Assembly: GCF_016808335.1 (NCBI RefSeq)
Contig: NC_053146.1
Span: 23,244,637 to 23,308,636, forward strand
Source: Panicum virgatum
Taxonomy: Eukaryota > Streptophyta > Magnoliopsida > Poales > Poaceae
Length of the DNA stretch: 64,000 nt
Direction of reading: 5' to 3'
Below are positions 1-10,130 of the stretch, piece after piece. How positions within the stretch are numbered: the stretch's first letter is position 1; each line of letters opens with the position of its first letter. Position numbers and translations under genes: made by a program. The notes under the pieces are model-generated. The model was given only the letters and a program-made list of their open reading frames with translations. It did not search any database and was not told where the DNA came from.

Positions 1-538
1 CAACTTGATTCCCATCGAGTTGGGGGCTCTAAGAGGTAAGTTAGCACTTAATCTTTGTCATTTGTAAGGTTTTTTTGTTTGGTTTTTGGCTCAAATGGCG
101 CTCTCTTTGCCTCTCACTAGATTTAGATCTCCATGGTGTGGATTAGCTATTTGAGAGACTATTTGCCTCAAATTTTTGGATGAAGTTGTGCTATTTTAGT
201 AGGAGACCAATATTATCTAAGCATTTGGACTAGATCTATATGTTTTACCCTCATTCCTAAGGAAATTATTTACTAGATCTATGGAGGAGGGAGAAGAAAA
301 TTTGTTTTGTTTCTTTTTTTACACACATGCATGAATTTCTTTTTATATGTAGTGGTACGATAATAGGTTTTAATTTATGCATGATCTTTGGTTTTAATTT
401 TCTCATTTAGTACTATATAAATTATCTATTTTTATTATCTACGTATTTAAAGAAGTATTTTTTTTGCCATTTATGGTTTTCCCTGAAGACAAGAATTTAT
501 CAATGTTTTAATCCATTATTGTTTTTAGCTTTTTATAG
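1..538 (+). other. Leader and first intron of the CACTA-1 transposase gene
   Basis: AT-rich sequence with a good splice donor (AAGAG|GTAAGT, intron from about 36) and a T-rich 3' splice site ending TTTTATAG at 538, directly before the transposase ATG at 539. I read it as a short 5' leader exon (1-35, cut by the window edge) plus a ~500-bp intron. No coding potential is seen. The outer end of CACTA-1, which should begin CACTA, lies left of the window. Confidence 0.5.
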
Positions 539-956
539 ATGGATAGGGCATGGATGTACAATGCAAACATGATGGATGCATATTTCTGTGGAGAGCTTGA
601 TAAATTCATTAAATTCGCAGAGAACCACACAAGAAAGGAAAAGACACTGTTGATACATTGCCCATGCAGAGTGTGGGAATTTGAAAGTATTTAGCGACTC
701 AACTACAATCAGATCGCATATGATAGTTAGTGGTTTTGTTAAGTACTACACGATCTGGAAGAAACATGGCGAGATGGATGTTCCCCCTCCAACGAATAAC
801 CCATTGGATGAAATCATAGAAGATGATGATTTCGGCAGAATGTTTGATGATTATTGTGATTTTGACAGAGATGATGATGGTGTCAACGTTGATGATGGAG
901 CGTGTGGATTTCATAGTGATGATGTCGATGACAGGCTCATCGATAGTGATAGTAGT
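539..956 (+). pseudogene. CACTA-1 (En/Spm) transposase, N-terminal part
   Basis: This is the N-terminus of a TNPD/TNP2-type CACTA transposase. The first codons give M-D-R-A-W-M-Y-N, the hallmark start of the plant transposase-associated domain. A Cys-containing CPC motif follows, then a segment with R-S-H-M-I-V-S-G-F and a Trp-x-x-His-Gly-Glu block, then an acidic Asp-rich linker. The ATG at 539 is chosen because it follows a 3' splice site and starts the conserved block. One +1 frameshift lies near 680, so the frame starting at 539 stops shortly after and the domain continues in the frame of 681. The gene is cut at 956 by RT1 (TSD GTAGT 952-956). The same frame resumes at 20,014, so this and that fragment are one broken gene. 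It is inactive. Confidence 0.85.
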
Positions 957-1046
957 TGTTGACGCGAAATGATCACACACCAAGCCCGAGAGCCCCGTAC
1001 GCCAAGCTCGGACTGCACTTGATTCAAACCAAGGCGTGCCAGTCAA

Positions 1047-1320
1047 CACTACTACAAAACATTGATATTGTAACACACTCTAGTAACATATCCATTGATG
1101 TGTTACAAAGAAGTTTGTTGGAACACAAAACTATGTGTTACACATGAAGCTTGTAACACATAAAGCTTGCATTATAAAATTGTCTTACGGACAATAATTA
1201 TAGTAACTTAAAATTAGTGTTACAAAAATAATAGTTTTTTAACACTTCACTAGGTGTAAAATATGTCACATAGAGCTGTCATATAGTAACACAAATATTA
1301 TAAATTTGGAAGTTCAACTT
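1047..1320. repeat. CACTA-2 left subterminal repeat region
   Basis: Starting at the CACTA terminus, copies of GTAACAC, GTGTTAC and AGTAACA occur in both orientations at short spacing. In En/Spm-type elements such subterminal motifs are the binding sites of the smaller transposon protein. The match is by pattern only. Confidence 0.75.
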
Positions 1321-1715
1321 TATTTCTTTCGCTGGAGCAAAATAAAAATGAACACAAAAAAAAATGTTTGACGCTTGGAATCGAACAATGACTTAGAGCC
1401 ATGGAAGCACAACCCAACAACCATTGCAGCACTTAAGCGTTTTTGTCAATTTTACAATCTCACTTTAGTTAAAAGATTGTACGCAACGCAACATCAACCT
1501 TGAAACCCTCGATCGAAAACCGACAGCCACAGCAATTGTATCGTCGAGGGCCGGCCGACCTCGCTCCACAGTCCTCGTTCCGCGCCGTCAACCGTCTCGT
1601 CTGCGCCGGATCCATCCCTGCACCTCCCGTGGATGCTCGCTTGGTCATTTCTAATCTACCGCTGGCAAGTATCTCCACTCCCTCTCTCAGATCCGTGCCC
1701 TCGCCCTCCCCGGCC
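1321..1715 (+). other. Gene-like 5' leader fragment inside CACTA-2
   Basis: The composition shifts from AT-rich to GC-rich at about 1,490, with a CpG-rich, stop-poor stretch resembling a grass 5' leader or first exon. After removing the hAT MITE it joins sequence at 2,339 that opens with GGCCACCATG, a good translation-start context. This could be a host gene fragment captured by CACTA-2, but I cannot identify the source. Confidence 0.35.
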
Positions 1716-2330
1716 CAGGGTTTTTTATCCCGACCGGTTAACACAAACCGCCGGCCACCGGTTCCGGTTTACCGGACCGGTTGGACCGGTAACCGGTGAA
1801 AATCGGTTGAATTCAAATCCAAATTCAAATAAATTCAAAAACTCCCGTGCAACCGGTTCCGACCGGTTTACCGGCCGGTTTGACCGGTTTACCGGCCGGT
1901 TTTACCGGTTTACCGGTCGGTTTGACCGGTTTGAATTCGAATCCAAATTCAAAAGCTCCCGTGCAACCGGTTTACCGGCCGGTTTGACCGGTTTACCGGC
2001 CGGTTTTACCGGTTTACCGGCCGGTTTGACCGGTTTGCCTGGTGGGCCTTAATGGGCCGGCCCATTTTTTTCTTTTTCTTTTTTGATTTAACTTCAACTC
2101 CCCGCAAACTATACTAAATGAACGAATTTTTGAGAAAATTTGACACCATTAGATTCGTTGCACCTTGAAGTATTTTTAGGAATTTTTTGAGATTTTTCCA
2201 TTTTTTGGAATTCAAATTTAAAATTTGAATTTGGGCCGGTTTGAAACCGGCCGGAACCGGAACCGGTCCGGGCCGGTTAGACCGGTAACCGCGGTAACCG
2301 GACCGGTTCCGGCCGGTTTTTTTAACCCTG
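1716..2330. mobile_element. hAT-type MITE rich in ACCGGT/CCGGCCGG repeats
   Basis: The ends are inverted: CAGGGTT at 1,716 and AACCCTG at 2,330. The 8-bp TSD CCCCGGCC is perfect at 1,708-1,715 and 2,331-2,338. CAGGG termini with an 8-bp TSD are diagnostic for hAT. The 615-bp interior has no coding capacity. It holds a ~145-bp tandem block of CCGGTTTACCGGCCGG-like units with intervening GAATTC-AAATCC runs, and the two flanks are rough inverted copies, so it should fold back on itself. Confidence 0.9.
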
Positions 2331-2341
2331 CCCCGGCCACC

Positions 2342-2539
2342 ATGACGGCGTTTTCGATGGGTGGCTCGACCCCTGGCAATTTTGACGTTGTCCCTGGCCG
2401 TGGCGTGGAGGTCGATGAGTGGAGCATTGCAACAGTGAGGGAGGAGCACTGGAGGATGCTATTAGGGGCGGGCTCAGTATGTATCAAAGGTATTCAGTTG
2501 AATACCTATTATTTTTGTCCAAAAAATTTATACATATAG
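2342..2539 (+). pseudogene. Possible captured gene fragment in CACTA-2, unidentified
   Basis: An ATG in the context GCCACCATGA opens a 65-codon frame directly after the right TSD of the MITE. The first ~45 residues (Gly, Asp, Val-rich, with E-E-H-W) have ordinary composition; the last part looks like read-through into AT-rich DNA. Upstream leader-like DNA at 1,490-1,715 would be contiguous with it before the MITE inserted. I do not recognise the protein. It may be no more than chance. Confidence 0.25.
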
Positions 2540-2637
2540 GTATTTCCCAAGTATATACAGAAAAACAAAAAAGAAACAACCTAAGAAGCATAAATGGGCT
2601 CACATAAAACCCTTCTTTGACTCCCCACAAAATAGCC

Positions 2638-3075
2638 GCGGTTTTTTTTATTTTTTTATTTTTTATTTTCGTTTTTTACAAAAATATATTTTCGATTTGG
2701 AAATTTACAGGAATATACCCCGGCCGCCCGGCAGCAGGGTGGCAGGGGCTTTTGTGAAAAAAATTTCGCTGCAAAAATTGCGCGCAGGTCCCTGGGGGCT
2801 GGTCGCCCGGCAGCGGGGCGGCTGGCCCTGGCCGCCGGCTGCTGGGCGACCGGCTCTCCCACCCTTATATAAGGGTTGGCTGGTCACCCCACCCCTCATT
2901 TGCATCACTAAAATTCCAGAAACCAAGAAAAAAGAGGGAGGGAGGGAGAGAGGCGAAGCCCTGCCGGATTTTCGAGCCAGCGACTGCAGGTAACCAAAAT
3001 TCTTCTACGCTTTACAAATAGATTATGTTATAATTATTTTTGTTGAAACAGTAGATTAGCAATTAATTTAATTAT
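2638..3075 (+). repeat. MULE left terminal inverted repeat
   Basis: It matches the reverse complement of 7,092-7,536 over about 440 bp: a T-rich outer end, a GC-rich block, the TATA palindrome, a purine-rich leader and the first bases of the 5' intron. It supplies the promoter, leader exon and splice donor (CTGCAG|GTAAC, GT at 2,990) of the rightward gene. Confidence 0.93.
2862..2875 (+). promoter_or_regulatory. Palindromic TATA box in the left TIR
   Basis: CCCTTATATAAGGG is a perfect palindrome about 115 bp upstream of the leader splice donor. It is conserved in the opposite TIR at 7,286-7,299, as expected for a core promoter element. Being palindromic, it gives no direction by itself. Confidence 0.65.
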
Positions 3076-3361
3076 TGTTAGGAGTGATTAGTGGTATATT
3101 TAGGTGCAGTTACTTGTAATGATTAGCGTTGATACAGTACATTTAGTGTTAGATTAAATATTAGAAAGTACTAGAAAATTGTTAGAGAAGTATTAGAAAG
3201 TCTTAAAAATTAGAAGATAATATAATTTTTTTTAGAAAATGTTAGAAAATTGTATAAAGTATTTTGTTGAAACAGTAGTTTAGCAATCAGTTTAATTATT
3301 ATTAGGAGTGATTAGTGGTACATTTAGGTGTAGTTACTGATAATAATTAGCGTTGATATAG
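3040..3361 (+). repeat. Direct duplication inside the 5' intron of the MULE rightward gene
   Basis: Two ~100-bp copies (3,040-3,139 and 3,264-3,361) start TTGTTGAAACAGTAG and end GATTAGCGTTGATA. They are separated by ~125 bp of AT-rich sequence with its own AGAAA repeats. The first copy begins inside the TIR. The transposase-side intron lacks the duplication. Confidence 0.75.
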
Positions 3362-3409
3362 TATATTAGCAATCTGATTGCTCACTTGTAATTGGCAGGG
3401 CTCAACACC

Positions 3410-3996
3410 ATGGCATCCTCAGGATCCACCTACATTCCATGGAGTAAGGTTACGGAAATAGTCCCCCAAGGAGTTCAGGTGCCTATGTGTTTTTGCGGAT
3501 CCTTGTGCAAACTAATGAAATCAAGGGTTTTGGGGGACGACTTTGGCAAGAGGTTCTTCATGTGCAAGAATTACGAGTATGACCCGCCCAAGCATTACGG
3601 TAAGGACCGAGCAAAGGTACTACAAAACACTATCAACGTTTATCACTTTCAGATTTAGTAATGACTTCTAACATGATTTGGGGAAAGACTCCACCACCTC
3701 TATGTGATTTCGTGCAGTGGTTAGACACCGAGCAATCTCAGCAGGATAAGGACCACGTGGAGCGTCAAGCAAGGTGGGCTGCACAAAGGTGACAACGAAT
3801 GCTGCATGAAGAACAGATGGAGGAGAAGCGAAAGAAAAACCAGGAAGAGATTCAGAAAAGGATTGCAGAAGTGGAACGTCAGAAGGCAGAGGAATGTGAA
3901 GCTGATAGGGAGAGGAAGCGAGAGAGGGCCCGCCGTGCTAAGGAAGCAGGGTCTGAAGCTATTAGGAAGGGAAAACATCCCCGGTGCACTCAGTAA
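3410..3996 (+). pseudogene. GRF-zinc-finger-like protein of the MULE (mudrB position)
   Basis: A spliced two-exon gene driven from the left TIR. The 5' leader intron spans 2,990-3,398, and the ATG at 3,410 follows its AG. Coding exons are about 3,410-3,616 and 3,688-3,996 (donor AAG|GTACT, acceptor GGAAAG), 171 codons in all. Exon 1 has a Cys pattern (C-x-C-G...C, then G-K-R-F-F-M-C-K) resembling GRF zinc fingers, followed in exon 2 by P-P-P-L-C-D-F-V-Q-W. The C-terminal half is a highly charged Glu/Lys/Arg coiled coil. A TGA at 3,790-3,792 (likely CGA to TGA) interrupts it at codon 104 and leaves the frame otherwise open. I infer a nucleic-acid-binding accessory protein of the element. The function is unknown, and a captured host gene is the alternative. 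Confidence 0.7.
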
Positions 3997-4421
3997 AGCA
4001 CCACCATGTAATCCCGGCATTTTATATTTCCTAAGGCATGTTAGGTTTACTCACAAGACGAGGTTATCGTGTTGCATATGCCATGCTTTTCATTGTTCAA
4101 GTACCTAGTAGTATGAACGCCTTAGGCCTCTGCTTTGTAATCGTAGCATTGTTTACAAAACTGTATTGCAAATCGAAAATTTATGATTCGTAACTACCCT
4201 TCTATTTTCAGTACACTACATTCAGTGAGCAATCTAATTGAACCAACCTACACATTTAGAACTGCAACCAAGAAATCTTACTACACAAATACCTTCGTAA
4301 TATTACATGCTACAATCTGGTGCAAATACATATCCATACATAACAAAATGTAATTATCACATATAGGTCGAAATATATATCCATACATCCGGTTCAAATA
4401 CATATGCACACATAACGAAAT
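3997..4421. other. Convergent 3' region between the two MULE genes
   Basis: An AT-rich spacer where transcripts of the two genes would meet tail to tail. It includes imperfect repeats of a CATACAT-containing phrase at about 4,330-4,410. No ORF or RNA gene is recognised. Confidence 0.5.
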
Positions 4422-7067
4422 CTAGACGCGACGGGCTCCAAAATCCGGAGGCAATCTATCGGTGGGATTTCCAGACGGTCCAACCTCAGCACCAGCATTA
4501 TCTTCATGTATTTTAGGGCACTTCTTGTAAGTGTGACCATATGCTCCGCACAGGTTGCATCGTTTTTTCTTCTTTCCTGCCTCAGACTCATCCATTCCGT
4601 TACGGATACGAAGTGTCTGTCGTCGACCTACCCCTCTCCTAGCATCTGGATTGGGAATGTACATTGGAGAGATATTTGGTGTAGTGAATGATCCCAGACT
4701 GCCTATGCCATATATCTCATGGCCCCAAGTGTGCACAGCGGTTTCTTTTCTGTAATATTCTGAAACAAAAACCCCAGGATCCAACCCAGATTCTGAACAT
4801 GCCACAATGACATGGGAGCATGAGTGAAGAAGCTGTGGCTTCTTGCATTTGCAAAAAACCTTGCCTTCTGGCGTTATCAAGCAATCCTAAACGACCCTTT
4901 GTCTGCGGACACCCTGCCCTGTCCTGTCCTTGCATGAAACCTCAAACCTTTGATCCTTTGTGCCCATGGAGACCACTCTGTGATATTGAGTCTTTTCAAT
5001 CTTTTCTTTCATGTAGTTAGTGACCCTATTACAAAAAATCACTCCTGGATCATTAAGTAAGACATCAGCTGCCTGGTACCGCTCTCTGAAGTACCTTGTG
5101 CATCCGTACATGATGAACTCAACTATGCCAACAAGAGGAAATCCACGAACATGACGCATTACCATATTGTAACACTCTGCGTGGTTGGTTGTCTCGATCC
5201 CATATCGACGACCACCAGTGTCGTATAGAATTGATCACTTCTCCTTAGGTGCATCCTTAATCCACTGTGTGAAAGGTCCGCCGCCGGAACGTCTCCGGCT
5301 GGAGGTTGAGGCCGGTCCCTTTAGCAGCTCGGCGCACATGTTATCTAGCACCTGCCACAATGCATCAAACTTCCGCTGCTGATTCTGAGTGCACAACCTC
5401 TTGAACAAATTCATAAATTCCTTATTCTTGAAGCGCTCATAAAAGTTTGCACCCATATGCCTTATGCACCACCTACTCACAACATCTGGCCATAGAGGAG
5501 GTTGTCCTCGACTTCTTTCATGTAGTTGCCTTATTGCTGCTAGAAGACCTGCATGTCTGTCACTGATGAGGCAAACATCAGGCCTTCCAGCAATAACGTG
5601 AATCTTCACACATTCAAGGAACCAGTACCAGCTCTCTATGTTCTCATTCTCAACAAAAGCAAAGGCGATGGGAACCACCTGCTTGTTGCAATCAACTCCA
5701 ATCGCTGTCAGTATTGTCCCCTTATATCTTCCTGTCAAGAATGTGCCGTCAATACATAGAACAGGAAAACAATACATAAATGCCCTCACACATGCACCAT
5801 GGCAGAAGAAAGTACGAAGCAGAAATCCATGTCCCCCACATAAACTCGGTACAATATAGGTATCAACCGCGCTTCCAGGATTTCTCTGCACAATTGCTGA
5901 CAGCATGTGAGGCAGGTTATCATATGATGCCTCACATGTGCCGAATCTCATCTCAAACACCTTTTGTTTTTCCCGCCAAGGCTTTGCATAGCTGATTTTG
6001 TATTGAAAACGGTCGTCGATGTCCCTAATTATCAATTTTGGCTCATAATCAATTTTGTCTAGAATCACCCCATACATCTTTTTGGCCATGAAAGTGGATG
6101 TGATGTTACGGTGAGTTTGCGCAACAACAGTTAATCTATATGTATGTGGTGTAACAATTAAACACTCCCAGTGTGTCTTGTACTTGCCCTTGTAGGCATG
6201 TACTCGCCATGTACAATCGCCATTGACACACTTCACCTCATATTCTTTGCTGCTAGACTTCACAACTCTGAATTCCTTCCTCAACGATATAGCCCAAAAC
6301 TTCATAGCATCTTTCCCAGCTTCAATGCTAGGATACTTTGCCCCCTGCACAACCTCATTCTCTCTGTATTCGTACTCATTACTCATAATATCCTGTATCA
6401 CTGGATTTCCAAAACTCTTGTCTCGCCATTCACCTAGTAACGGGTAGTCCTCATCGTCTGATAAGTCCCCACATTCTTCCATCATTCAAGCCTCTTGGTC
6501 TTCATTCTGTACAGCTTCCACTATTCCAGGTATCCGCTCCCCCTCATCAGCTAAACCTTGCGGCTCAGGTTGAATGACATGCACGTTCTGATCTTCTTTT
6601 TCTCCTACCTGATCAGCCATACCTTGCGGCTCAGGTTCTGTGACATGCATGTTTTAATCTTTATTTTCTTGTTCCACTGCTTGGTTCATATGAGATGATG
6701 TACTTGTTGACCCTTCACCGAAATGGGCTGCCTTCTGGTGAATCTGAATTAGCATTGCAAGAGGCCACCTGCGGTCAAGAGCTGCTTGCATGTAACTCCG
6801 CCATTTTTTGGTGTTTGCTATAAGCATCAACTCCCAGAAATTCCCTTCAGTTCCCCAATTCGTCACAGTCTGAACGGTTAGGAAATGAGTCTTTGGATTC
6901 ACATTGAATATCTCGTGAAGCCATTTGCATATGGAACCAAAACTCCTGTCTAAGGGTTTATCTATTCCGCACTCTCTTCATTCAAAAGCTGATAGATCTA
7001 CTCCGTACGCATCATGAGAAATATATCCGTCACCATAATGAACTTGAAAACGAAGCTTTCTCGACAT
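4422..7067 (-). pseudogene. MURA-type MULE transposase, full length with five in-frame stops
   Basis: One reading frame of 882 codons runs from ATG at 7,067, two bases after a 3' splice site (leader intron about 7,070-7,171, donor CTGCAG|GTAAC in the TIR). Domains in order: an N-terminal MULE block (M-S-R-K-L-R-F-Q-V-H-Y); a MuDR DNA-binding domain at about residues 245-291 with C-V-N-G-D-C-T-W; the MULE DDE core with D440 in I-D-G-T-F-L and D503 in I-S-D-R-H, then C-I-R-H; a SWIM zinc finger near 740 (C-K-C...C-S-H); and a CCHC knuckle near 835. There are no frameshifts, but stops at 6,978-6,980, 6,654-6,656, 6,486-6,488, 5,235-5,237 and 4,887-4,889. It would cut and paste the element in the nucleus if intact; it is now dead. 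Confidence 0.93.
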
Positions 7068-7091
7068 ATCTAGACACACAATCATGATATT

Positions 7092-7536
7092 AAATTGATT
7101 GCTAATCTACTGTTTCAACAAAAATAAATACAACATAATCTATTAGTAAAGCGTAGAAGAATTTTAGTTACCTGCAGTCGCCGGCTCGAAAATCCAGCAG
7201 GGCTTCGCCTCTCCCTCTCCCTCCCTCTTTTTTCTTGGTTTCTGGAATTTTAGTGATGCAAATGAGGGGTGCGGGGACCAGCCAACCCTTATATAAGGGT
7301 GGGAGATCTGGTCGCCCTGCAGCCGGGCGGGGCCGGCCGCCCCGCTGCCGGGCGACCGGCCCCCAGGGACCTGCGCGCAATTTTCTCCGCGAATTTTTTT
7401 TCACAAAAGTCCCTGCCGCCCTGCTGCCGGGCGGCCAGGTCCCGACCGCCCGGCAGCCGGGTGGCCGGGTATATTCCCGTCGAAAATATATTTTTATAAA
7501 AAACGAAAATAAAAAATATAAAAATAAAAAACCCGC
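7092..7536 (-). repeat. MULE right terminal inverted repeat
   Basis: The inverted partner of 2,638-3,075. It contains the transposase promoter region, a purine-rich leader (sense strand) and the leader splice donor. It differs from the left copy by scattered substitutions and one small GC-rich insertion near 7,440. Confidence 0.93.
7286..7299 (-). promoter_or_regulatory. Palindromic TATA box in the right TIR
   Basis: The same CCCTTATATAAGGG palindrome as in the left TIR, placed equivalently upstream of the transposase leader. Confidence 0.65.
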
Positions 7537-7546
7537 CAAAATAGCC

Positions 7547-10130
7547 CACGACCCCCCTTGGCCCACGGCCCACCACTCCTGTCGATCTGCCCCCAAAGCG
7601 TGAGTGCCGCTCGCGACCTGCCTGCCTGCCTCGCTTCCATCCCAATTCCCAACCCTAGCGGCACTGCGGCGGTGGTACCTGCACACGCCGGCAGGGGCAG
7701 GGGCGCAGGACGCGCAGGAGCCGAGTCGCGCAGCCGCGCACCGCCTGCTCCACTCCCTGCCTCCCTTCTGCGGTTCTGCCTTGCTCGGCGAGCGGCGGCC
7801 GTCGAGCCGGCCAGGCGTAGCGCAACTCCGTAGCAGCGCAGGCAGGTGGCTGCATGCAGCGCAGCTCCGTAGCAGCGCAGGCGTCTGCGTCCGGCGACCA
7901 GCGAGCGGCGCTGCGTATCAATTGCAGAATTGCTAGGTATGTAGGTGATGGTTCTGTAGATGTAGAAAAGGTTGTTGCAATGCTGGGTATCAATTTCTGA
8001 AACTTGATTCCTTATTAATGCCGTTAGTTGTTTTACAATTTTATCCGCCACTGGACGCCAGGAACAAAATAAACAAGGATCTACACTCCGCCTCGCCAAT
8101 GGACATCTCTGGCCTCCTGTACAGCGACGCCAGCGGCCGGCACGACCGCACAAGCGTCAGACTACCTCGACAGCAAGTTCTTTTTTTGTTGGAACTGATT
8201 CATTTTGGTTGGAATCCTTTAGATGAGTTTCTACTGATAAATGTTTAGAGTTTTATTAGGATTTATTGGCTGATGAAGAATCTCTGAAAAAGTGGTATAT
8301 ATGGCAGAGTCACTCTTTTCCAATGTGCATTGACTATATGGTTCATAATGCAGGCTTCGAAAGTCCTGTATATAACTATATATCATCTTATTTTTCTTAC
8401 TGCTTAGTTTAACTCCCTTCTTGACCAATCAACATCGTGTAGTTCTATTGTTACTAATTTGCTATGAATACTATCTGTGAGATATGTATTGCTGCTTTTA
8501 GTCTTATTGTCCCATAATCAGTCTGTGTTGTTTGAAGCTGAACTGATGCCATGTCTGAAAATTTGGTACCCTTTTCTAATGCATATGTTCAGTCAATCTT
8601 ACATAGGCTATTTTGTAACTTAATTATCCTATGCCGTCACTGATCCAGTCTAAACTTGTTTGATTGTCTCTGCTGCTTGCATTGTTGATAGGCCACTAGG
8701 ATTTAATTCAAATCTTTTGTTAATTAAGATGTGATGCACAGTTGAACCAAGCTCATATATTATTTCTGCTGCCATTGCATCAGGATCTTATAACCTTTTT
8801 GCCCTTGCTACCTCACATTCATACTACTAGTCTACGCTTTGCCTTGAGACTAGCTAACTTTGTTCAACAGCCTTAAGAAACAGGTAATCTTCTTGAATCT
8901 TGTTAATATTTCAGTCCCACCTTGCTATTACAACATATCATATTTTGATCAATCATAGACTGCAAGATGACGACTTATTACTATTAAGCTCTAGCATCCT
9001 AGTGCATGCTTTAGTTTCAATTATTTCCATCACTTTTAGAGTTTGCTTTGCATTTTTCCCCTTTCAATGAACATGGACTGGAATGAAGAGCAGTCGAAAT
9101 AGATCCTTCTTTTATTTATAACAGGATTTCAATTCATCAGGTCTTAAGGCCAGGCAACTGTTTTTTATATTCCTATAGCAGATGGATACCTTATTGCTGA
9201 ATGGAATGTATTTTGAAGATGTACTTCTTTGATGTGTCTTTTTGTATCCTATATTAATTATGGGAGAGGTTTTATCCTACACACATTCTTGTAAGTGTAA
9301 ACATGTTGTCACTTGTTAACTTATTCGAATCAATTATGGTTTTGCTATCGTTCTGGAAAACTAGCCATGTGTGCTTAATTTAATAGTAAAAATGATTATT
9401 TATTTGCTTTCATGTAGTTCCATCAACATCTTTAGTCTCTACCTAGTACTATGCAAGCATTGCCGACTTTAGGTTGTCAGATCATTATTTGGTTGACCAC
9501 ACTGAGGCCTAGAGATGATTTTGTTTACCACTCATTATTTCGTTAACATAGCTATTTGGATTGTGCCTTGCAATTATAGGTGTACGGTCTAGAATAAAGT
9601 CGAATATTTTGTTTTCGGCATCATCTAGATTATTCTGGACTCACTAGGTACTAGGACAATACAAGATTACAGCAGCCTTTGAAGTCTATTATTTTATACT
9701 ATAACTTATGCTTTTAGGACTTTATTACTTTCTCTAATTTAACCAATGTATAGAAAACCCATTTTTATGTACTAAAATGATCATACTTTCTATGAGCTCA
9801 TGATGGAATCTTCCCCTTACCTGCAGGTGCCACAATCCCAATTTTGCTTATCTTTTGTTGTTTGCTGTACATGGGGATCAAGAGGCAAAGGACTTCATGG
9901 AAAAGATAGAAGTAGTTATATATGTCAGATTATGAAGCCACTTTGTTGTACATATATGTTTGTATATGCATTGACTCACTACAAATTATGGAGTGCTAGG
10001 AGTTTGTCATATTTATTGATACAATTCGGTGTACGCCAACGATATTGCTGCTAATTGTTTGAATAATGTGATATGGGATGCTTCTCCAAATATAATTCAT
10101 TAATATAAGCAATTTATTCTCTAATGCTTA
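7547..10130 (+). other. CACTA-2 right arm: GC-rich leader-like block, then AT-rich intron-like DNA
   Basis: From 7,547 to about 8,180 the sequence is GC-rich and CpG-rich with repeated GTAGCAGCGCAGG phrases, resembling a grass 5' leader and first exons. From about 8,190 to 10,130 it is T-rich with many possible splice sites and no long frame, like an intron. It may be captured host DNA. I find no recognisable protein. Confidence 0.4.

Larger units (their letters stand above)
2638..7536. mobile_element. MuDR-like MULE with two convergent genes
   Basis: Long terminal inverted repeats (2,638-3,075 and 7,092-7,536), with outer ends GCGG(G)TTTTTT, are flanked by the 10-bp duplication CAAAATAGCC (2,628-2,637 and 7,537-7,546; one base is ambiguous, so the TSD is 9 or 10 bp). 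Inside, a GRF-zinc-finger-like gene runs rightward from the left TIR and a MURA-type transposase runs leftward from the right TIR. Their 3' ends face each other about 425 bp apart. This repeats the layout of maize MuDR (mudrA/mudrB convergent, TIR-promoted), but the second gene is a different protein. Both genes now carry in-frame stops. The element sits inside CACTA-2. Confidence 0.93.

Noticed and set aside
699..1076. 125-codon minus-strand frame at the left RT1 boundary
   Set aside because: It spans the CACTA-1/RT1 and RT1/CACTA-2 junctions; antisense shadow.
5553..6447. Plus-strand frames opposite the MULE transposase
   Set aside because: Shadows of the transposase coding strand; no independent start context or domain.
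7494..8153. 219-codon minus-strand frame
   Set aside because: It crosses the MULE/CACTA-2 junction and its TSD, so it cannot be an evolved gene; it is GC-driven.
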